Of a stretch of DNA of 9,278 bases, positions 5,705 through 9,278 are shown piece by piece. Source of the DNA: an uncultured Collinsella sp. (GTDB lineage Bacteria > Actinomycetota > Coriobacteriia > Coriobacteriales > Coriobacteriaceae); NCBI GenBank assembly GCA_902491415.1, contig CABUHP010000049.1, positions 1 through 9,278 of the forward strand. The letters run 5' to 3'. The notes under the pieces are model-generated. The model ran no database searches. It worked only from the letters and a program-made list of their open reading frames with translations, and was not told where the DNA came from. Position 1 is the first letter of the stretch. Every line of letters begins with the position of its first letter. Both the position numbers and the translations under genes were made by a program.

Positions 5705-6925
5705 ATGGGGAAATTCGTGCCGCAGCCCAAAACGCTCGGAGGGGAGTCGAACCTCGAAACCCCGGTCGAAACGCAGGCTGACGGAGCGCCGCTTTTCCGC
5801 ATAAGCGACCTGTCGGCGGGCTACGACAAGAAGGTCGTAGTCGAAGGCGTCGATCTGGAGGTTCGCGCGGGCGACGTCGTGGCGCTCATCGGGCCGAACG
5901 GCTCGGGCAAGTCGACCATCTTGAAAACCATCACACGCCATCTGGCACCGCTTGCCGGCGCGGTCGAGCTCGACGGGCGGGAGATTTCCCGATGGAAGAC
6001 GGCGGAGTTCGCAAGGAACCTTGCCGTTATGCTGACAGATCGAGCCCGGACCGAGCTCCTCACCTGCCGCGATATCGTAGAGGCGGGAAGGCATCCCTAC
6101 ACCGGGCGAATGGGCACACTCTCGCCCGACGACCATAGTCGGGTCGACGAGGCCATGAAAACCGCACATGTGGAAGAGTTCGCCGAGCGCGACTTCATGC
6201 AGATAAGCGACGGGCAACGCCAGCGCGTCATGCTCGCACGCGCCATCGCGCAGGATCCGCGCGTGCTCGTGCTCGACGAGCCCACGTCGTATCTCGATAT
6301 CCGCTACCAGATCGACCTGCTGCGAATACTTCGCCACCTTGCGAAATCGCGGAATGTGGCCGTCATCATGTCCATCCACGAACTCGAACTCGCGCAGAAA
6401 AGCGCCGACAAGGTGATTTGCGTGAAGGACGGCCGGGTCTTCCGCGCCGGCGCACCCGAGGACATATTCACGCGCGAGACAATTGGCGAGCTCTACGGCC
6501 TTCAACATGGCACCTTCAACGAGCGCTTCGGCAGCGTGGAAATTGGGCACCCGCACGGCGATGCGCACACGTTCGTCATCGCCGGCGCAGGTACGGGGTC
6601 GGCTGTGTTTCGCCAGCTCATCCGGCAGGGCAAGGCGTTCTACGCGGGCGTTCTGCACGAAGGGGACATCGACTGCGAGCTCGCGCGCGACCTGGCGACG
6701 GAATGCGTGGCCGAGCGCGCCTTCGAGCCGATCGGGGATAAAACCATAGCCCGCGCCAAAGAGCTCCTCGTCCACTGCGCGTGCCTTATCGTGTGCCCCG
6801 CCGCCTTCGGCACCATAAACGCCCGCAACGCAGAGCTCGTCGAGTTTGCACGCTCGCATGGTATCGAGGTCATGCGAGCGTGCGAAGGCGCATCGGAGGA
6901 TTCCCATTTGGAGTGGGAAGAATAA
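5705..6925 (+). CDS. ABC transporter ATPase (FecE/BtuD/HmuV type) with C-terminal extra domain
   Basis: This 406-residue cytoplasmic subunit powers the importer. Walker A is GPNGSGKST (63-71), the signature is ISDGQRQR (167-174), Walker B VLVLDE (187-192) with catalytic Glu192, the D-loop is SYLD (195-198) and the switch histidine His225. The Q-loop position reads MLTDR instead of the usual Gln. The ATPase core ends near 275. Residues about 285-406 are an added domain absent from plain 250-270-residue importers of this family: TFVIAGAGTGSAVFRQLI (289-306), FYAGVLHEGDIDCELA (312-327), VAERAFEPI (335-343) and CPAAFGTINARNAELVEFA (364-382). The glycine-rich GAGTGS next to a beta strand looks like a Rossmann-type binding loop. 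I recall similar extensions on clostridial transporters of this kind, without known function. ATG 5705 directly follows the permease stop, with GGTGAGG overlapping it as RBS, so the genes are coupled. Confidence 0.92.
   Translation: MGKFVPQPKTLGGESNLETPVETQADGAPLFRISDLSAGYDKKVVVEGVDLEVRAGDVVALIGPNGSGKSTILKTITRHLAPLAGAVELDGREISRWKTAEFARNLAVMLTDRARTELLTCRDIVEAGRHPYTGRMGTLSPDDHSRVDEAMKTAHVEEFAERDFMQISDGQRQRVMLARAIAQDPRVLVLDEPTSYLDIRYQIDLLRILRHLAKSRNVAVIMSIHELELAQKSADKVICVKDGRVFRAGAPEDIFTRETIGELYGLQHGTFNERFGSVEIGHPHGDAHTFVIAGAGTGSAVFRQLIRQGKAFYAGVLHEGDIDCELARDLATECVAERAFEPIGDKTIARAKELLVHCACLIVCPAAFGTINARNAELVEFARSHGIEVMRACEGASEDSHLEWEE
6845..6886 (+). repeat. Long inverted repeat inside the 3' end of the ATPase gene
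   Basis: GCACGCTCGCATG (6848-6860) is perfectly complementary to CATGCGAGCGTGC (6871-6883) around a 10-nt loop. One G-T wobble and two further A-T pairs extend the stem to 6845/6886. It ends about 40 nt before the stop codon and could act as a 3' mRNA stabiliser or transcription pause. It is coding sequence too, so some of it may be chance. Confidence 0.55.
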
Positions 6926-6940
6926 ACTGGACTTTCTTTT
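6901..6940 (+). terminator. Weak possible operon terminator overlapping the ATPase stop
   Basis: TTCCCA (6901-6906) pairs with TGGGAA (6914-6919) around a 7-nt loop, and a T-rich stretch CTTTCTTTT (6932-6940) follows 12 nt later. The stem is short and the T-tract is set back, so termination here is uncertain. No better terminator exists before the convergent tetR gene ends at 7038. Confidence 0.3.
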
Positions 6941-6942
6941 AA

Positions 6943-7035
6943 GGATCCTCAGGCTACAGCTCCTACGCCGGCGGGGTCTACAAGGCGCCGGAGAACCTCG
7001 TGAACAGGAATTGCCACGCCGACGAGCCCAACTAG
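6943..7035 (+). pseudogene. Remnant of IS3-family transposase OrfB
   Basis: Between in-frame stops at 6940-6942 and 7033-7035 the plus strand reads GSSGYSSYAGGVYKAPENL (from 6943) followed by VNRNCHADEPN. This matches the linker just before the DDE integrase core of IS3-group OrfB proteins, which usually runs like YxSYxGEVxKxAPNLLxRxFxADxPN and continues into KWxTDxTEF. The remnant breaks off exactly after PN, where the conserved core should begin, and has no start codon. It is a leftover of an insertion sequence at the boundary between the tetrapyrrole operon and the tetR backbone. Identification is from memory of the family pattern, not from a search. Confidence 0.65.
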
Positions 7036-7037
7036 GC

Positions 7038-7649
7038 CTAATCCAAGCGAGATTCCAGACTCGACAGACCATTGAGAGTCAGATCGTTGGCGACCTCAGA
7101 GACGCGCTCGATGGGAACCGAACCGTCAGACAGCGCCCACGTGCGATAGATACCGATAATACCCGACAGCAAAAACGCCAGATAGTAGTCGAACATCTCG
7201 TCCTTGAGACCTTGAGGCAGCAGATCGCGCTCGGCAATCTCATGCTCGAGCGGCGCACGAAGACGAGCCATAAAATCATCGAGCGGAATGTTCTCGATCA
7301 GCTGACGATTGAGCACCAAGTTGTTGCACAGTGCCTCGTTAACGGTTTTAAAGAAGGTCGCCGCCGCGCCCAGGGCGCGCTCGTTGGTGTCGCCGTCCAT
7401 GGAAGCAAGCGTTTTCTCGACCGAGTCGACAATCATCTCCACCACATCGACGGCAATGGCATCGAGCAGGCCGTCAACCGTGCCAAAGTGCACGTAGAAG
7501 GTTTTGCGGTCGACATTGGCCTCGCGCGCGATGGCACTCACCGTAATGTCTGCCAGCGGCTTTTCCATGAGCAGGCGCTCGAAAGCCGAAAGGATGGCAT
7601 TACGGCTGCGAACGATGCGGCGGTCAAGACGCGGTTTGCTGGTTGCCAT
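7038..7649 (-). CDS. TetR/AcrR-family transcriptional regulator
   Basis: This 203-residue DNA-binding protein has an N-terminal TetR helix-turn-helix at about 13-60: RSRNAILSAFERLLMEKPLA, then ITVSAIAREANV and DRKTFYVHFGTVDGLLDAI. The Y-x-HF block in the recognition-helix region is typical. The C-terminal helical part (65-203) should bind an unknown ligand and form the dimer. It contains hydrophobic stretches such as YYLAFLLSGIIGIYRTWA (155-172), which fits subgroups with a TetR_C-like effector domain. The start at 7649 is chosen over the in-frame ATG at 7676 because AAGGGA lies about seven bases upstream. The gene lies 116 nt behind the membrane protein at 7766-9073 on the same strand and may regulate it or itself through the palindrome at 7693-7716. 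Nothing links it to the convergent transport operon. Confidence 0.9.
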   Translation of the reverse strand: MATSKPRLDRRIVRSRNAILSAFERLLMEKPLADITVSAIAREANVDRKTFYVHFGTVDGLLDAIAVDVVEMIVDSVEKTLASMDGDTNERALGAAATFFKTVNEALCNNLVLNRQLIENIPLDDFMARLRAPLEHEIAERDLLPQGLKDEMFDYYLAFLLSGIIGIYRTWALSDGSVPIERVSEVANDLTLNGLSSLESRLD

Positions 7650-7692
7650 GGGCGTGTCCCTTCGATATGCGAGCATTCATCAACAGATGAGA

Positions 7693-7716
7693 GATAATCT
7701 ACGTAAGAGGATTATC
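7693..7716. promoter_or_regulatory. Inverted repeat, possible TetR operator
   Basis: GATAATC (7693-7699) and GATTATC (7710-7716) form a perfect 7-bp inverted repeat with a 10-nt spacer, 44 nt upstream of the tetR start. A palindrome of about 24 bp directly ahead of a TetR-family gene is the usual place and size of an autoregulatory operator. AT-rich -10-like sequence (GATAAT/GATTAT in both orientations) lies inside it, but no clear -35 was found. Confidence 0.5.
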
Positions 7717-7765
7717 CCCCATACAGCACAAATATGCCCCGCATCATGAAGAACGCACGACTGCC

Positions 7766-9073
7766 CTACTGCGACTTGGGATGCTTCTTCTTATTGAGTG
7801 CCGACGGAGATACGCGAATACCATCGCCTGTCTGGCGCACATAGGCTTTATGAGCCGGCTTAGCGGTCCCAGAAGCCTTCTGAGCGCGCTTCTTGGGATC
7901 AACGGTAACAGCATTCGTGGGGTGCGGCTTAGTGGGCGCAGAGGGCGTCTGAGGCGTGCGGCCGAGCTTGCGCATCACACGATCCCAACGCGCATGGATG
8001 CTCTCGTTGTGGGCGCTCTTAAGTCCCAGCAGGGGCGCAGCCAAAATGGTCGGCGCAATAAACGTAATGAGGCGCCACAGCAGATAGCCGGCGGTCGAAG
8101 CCGACCCAAAGAAATGACCCAAGAACAATGCAAAGCCGCCCTCAGCGCCACCAGTTCCGCCGGGCAAGGGAACCGCAGAGCTCAGCAGCTGGACAAAGGC
8201 GCTCGCGGCCATGACCGAGAAAAAGTCGACCTCGTGGTGGCCAAAGGCAAGCATCAGGAAATACGGAACCAGATAGAAAAACGCGAGCTGCAGCATGGTG
8301 ATAAACACGGTGAGCAGCATGGAAGAAAAATGTCCGGCCGAAAGCTTGAACTTCTCGGAGAAGGAGTAGATCTCGCCATCGACAAACGAGCGCCATCCCT
8401 CGATCTTAGTGGCCGAGACACCAATGCGCTCAAGCCAATTGATGATGCAATGGGCGACGCGCGTGACGGTCTTAGGCATGAGCGCGACGGCGAAGATGCC
8501 CAGCAAGATGCAGCAGTGCCCACCAAAGCTAAAGACGCACAGCAGCGTCATGTCGCCATAGCGCTCGGCAAAAAACGGCATGCGAGCAAGCAGTAGGATA
8601 GCGCCCCAGGCAACGAGGCCAAACTGGTACACGATAAAACGCGTGAATTGCGTGGCGCCGGCCTCGCCCACGTTTTGGCCCGCCTTGGTCAGGCGGTAGA
8701 TCTGGGCGGGAGTCGAGCCCATCATCATGGGCGTCAGGTTGCCAAAGAAGATGCCACTCGCCTCGACCGAGATCAGGTCGCGAATGCCGACGGGTGAATT
8801 GGGGTCGAGCCAGACAGCGATCGCATAGGCCACAATGCCAAAGAACAGATACATGAACATGCAAAAACACGCAACAAAGAGCCATGACGCCTGGACGCTC
8901 GACATAGCGGCCCAGAACTGCCCCATCTGCCCGGTTACCACCAGATAGACGATATAACCCACCAGCACGACGCCGATAAAGATGGCTCCGCGGCGTGCGC
9001 TCTTATTGTCATCTCCGCCCGAGGCCTCAACCTCAACCTGGGGCTTAGACGTATGCTGAGAGGACTCCGTCAT
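7766..9073 (-). CDS. UPF0104 / MprF-flippase-like integral membrane protein (LPG synthase TM family)
   Basis: This 435-residue polytopic membrane protein belongs to the family of the lysylphosphatidylglycerol-synthase transmembrane (flippase) domain. A polar N-terminus (1-28) precedes the first helix (about 30-48). Other hydrophobic segments lie near 63-90, 147-164, 175-200, 250-276, 285-302 and 330-352. Family motifs are EASGIFFGNLTPMMMGSTPA (104-123) followed by QIYRLTKAGQ, and PLPGGTGGAEGGFALFLG (302-319). No lysyl-transferase domain is attached, so it is a stand-alone flippase-like protein; members are thought to act on membrane lipids or glycolipids, substrate unknown here. The C-terminus (about 360-435) is a Lys/Pro/Thr-rich, strongly basic, disordered-looking tail. 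The start at 9073 is chosen over the upstream ATG at 9139 because AGAAGGAG lies four bases before it and the extra 22 residues overlap the promoter. Confidence 0.9.
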   Translation of the reverse strand: MTESSQHTSKPQVEVEASGGDDNKSARRGAIFIGVVLVGYIVYLVVTGQMGQFWAAMSSVQASWLFVACFCMFMYLFFGIVAYAIAVWLDPNSPVGIRDLISVEASGIFFGNLTPMMMGSTPAQIYRLTKAGQNVGEAGATQFTRFIVYQFGLVAWGAILLLARMPFFAERYGDMTLLCVFSFGGHCCILLGIFAVALMPKTVTRVAHCIINWLERIGVSATKIEGWRSFVDGEIYSFSEKFKLSAGHFSSMLLTVFITMLQLAFFYLVPYFLMLAFGHHEVDFFSVMAASAFVQLLSSAVPLPGGTGGAEGGFALFLGHFFGSASTAGYLLWRLITFIAPTILAAPLLGLKSAHNESIHARWDRVMRKLGRTPQTPSAPTKPHPTNAVTVDPKKRAQKASGTAKPAHKAYVRQTGDGIRVSPSALNKKKHPKSQ

Positions 9074-9106
9074 GAGACTCCTTCTAACAGTCAAAATATC
9101 TTGCAT

Positions 9107-9134
9107 ATTGTACCCGTAAGGGCCATAGGCAGAA
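9107..9134 (-). promoter_or_regulatory. Possible promoter of the flippase-like gene
   Basis: On the minus strand TACAAT (9112-9107) matches five of six -10 consensus bases, 33 nt upstream of the start codon. The -35 candidate at 16-nt spacing, TTCTGC (9134-9129), is poor. The region 9113-9176 also holds an inverted repeat TTCAAAC/GTTTGAA (9148-9154 and 9172-9178) that could bind a regulator. Confidence 0.35.
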
Positions 9135-9176
9135 CGCAAAGCTCTGGTTCAAACGGGAATTGCAGACGGTTGTTTG

Positions 9177-9212
9177 AAAATAAAAAACCCGACCTTCCAT
9201 GGGAAGACCGGG
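9177..9212 (-). terminator. Intrinsic terminator of the tRNA transcript
   Basis: On the minus strand CCCGGTCTTCC and GGAAGGTCGGG (9212-9202 and 9198-9188) form an 11-bp stem with two G-T pairs and a 3-nt loop. It is followed by TTTTTTATTTT (9187-9177). This is a classic rho-independent terminator placed 11 nt after the tRNA CCA end, and it separates the tRNA from the flippase-like gene. Confidence 0.9.
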
Positions 9213-9223
9213 TATCAGATACG

Positions 9224-9278
9224 TGGTAGCCCGTACCAGATTCGAACTGGTGATCTCCGCCTTGAGAGGGCGGCGTCC
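9224..9278 (-). tRNA. tRNA-Glu (anticodon CTC), 3' part, cut by window edge
   Basis: The minus strand ends in an encoded CCA (9226-9224) preceded by discriminator A and the acceptor half ACGGGCT. The T-arm is ACCAG-TTCGAAT-CTGGT and the variable loop has five bases. The anticodon stem-loop is CCGCC-CTCTCAA-GGCGG, with U33 and anticodon CTC, reading GAG (Glu). The CCGCC...GGCGG anticodon stem is typical of bacterial tRNA-Glu. The D-arm and 5' acceptor half lie beyond the right edge. Confidence 0.88.

Noticed and set aside
5594..7072. Long minus-strand open frame (492 codons) opposite permease and ATPase
   Set aside because: It mirrors the ATPase gene and the IS remnant; no family motifs, and the opposite strand has complete ABC motifs.
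7781..8596. Plus-strand open frame (271 codons) opposite the membrane protein
   Set aside because: No domain or RBS; the minus-strand gene shows clear transmembrane and family motifs.
9148..9178. Inverted repeat TTCAAAC/GTTTGAA ahead of the flippase-like gene
   Set aside because: Seven-bp arms with a 17-nt spacer in AT-rich DNA partly overlapping the terminator tail; could be chance, so not called as a separate operator.
1..9278. CRISPR arrays, phage genes, toxin-antitoxin pairs or defence systems
   Set aside because: No regularly spaced repeats and no matching protein motifs were seen on either strand.

Overview
The window looks like chromosomal DNA from a G+C-rich anaerobic bacterium, most likely a gut actinobacterium of the Coriobacteriia (Collinsella/Olsenella/Eggerthella type). 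The grounds are the GC-rich third codon positions, the anaerobic (cbi) cobalamin route, lipobox-bearing surface proteins, a Tat signal and strong AAGGAG-type ribosome binding sites. The placement is an inference from style, not a database match.

Layout. Positions 1-1034 (minus strand) carry the end of a cobalamin-synthesis operon: cbiF followed directly by the start of cbiD, which runs off the left edge. Positions 1035-1492 form a divergent control region. On the plus strand it has a near-consensus sigma-70 promoter (1166-1194), a cobalamin riboswitch (about 1230-1376) and a structured leader. Positions 1493-6925 (plus strand) are one five-gene operon: a Tat-exported, lipid-anchored CbiK-type chelatase; a small lipoprotein with a beta-rich NEAT-like domain; a substrate-binding lipoprotein with a related N-terminal domain; a FecCD/BtuC-type permease; and an ABC ATPase with an extra C-terminal domain. 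Strong hairpins lie between the chelatase and the four tightly packed transport genes.

Positions 6943-7035 hold a remnant of an IS3-family transposase. It sits exactly where the operon ends and an unrelated minus-strand backbone begins: a TetR-family regulator (7038-7649), an MprF-like/UPF0104 integral membrane protein (7766-9073), an intrinsic terminator (9177-9212) and a partial tRNA-Glu (CTC) at the right edge.

How the genes work together (inference). The operon looks like a B12-sensed surface system that takes up a tetrapyrrole (heme, corrinoid or a precursor). The exported chelatase would handle the metal at the cell surface, the two lipoproteins would capture ligand, and the ABC transporter would import it. 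It sits back-to-back with de novo corrin-ring synthesis genes. The closest described parallels I know are the P. gingivalis iht operon (IhtB, a CbiK-like surface heme-binding lipoprotein) and the heme-binding periplasmic CbiK of Desulfovibrio vulgaris. Control by a cobalamin riboswitch and the two extra domains set this one apart.
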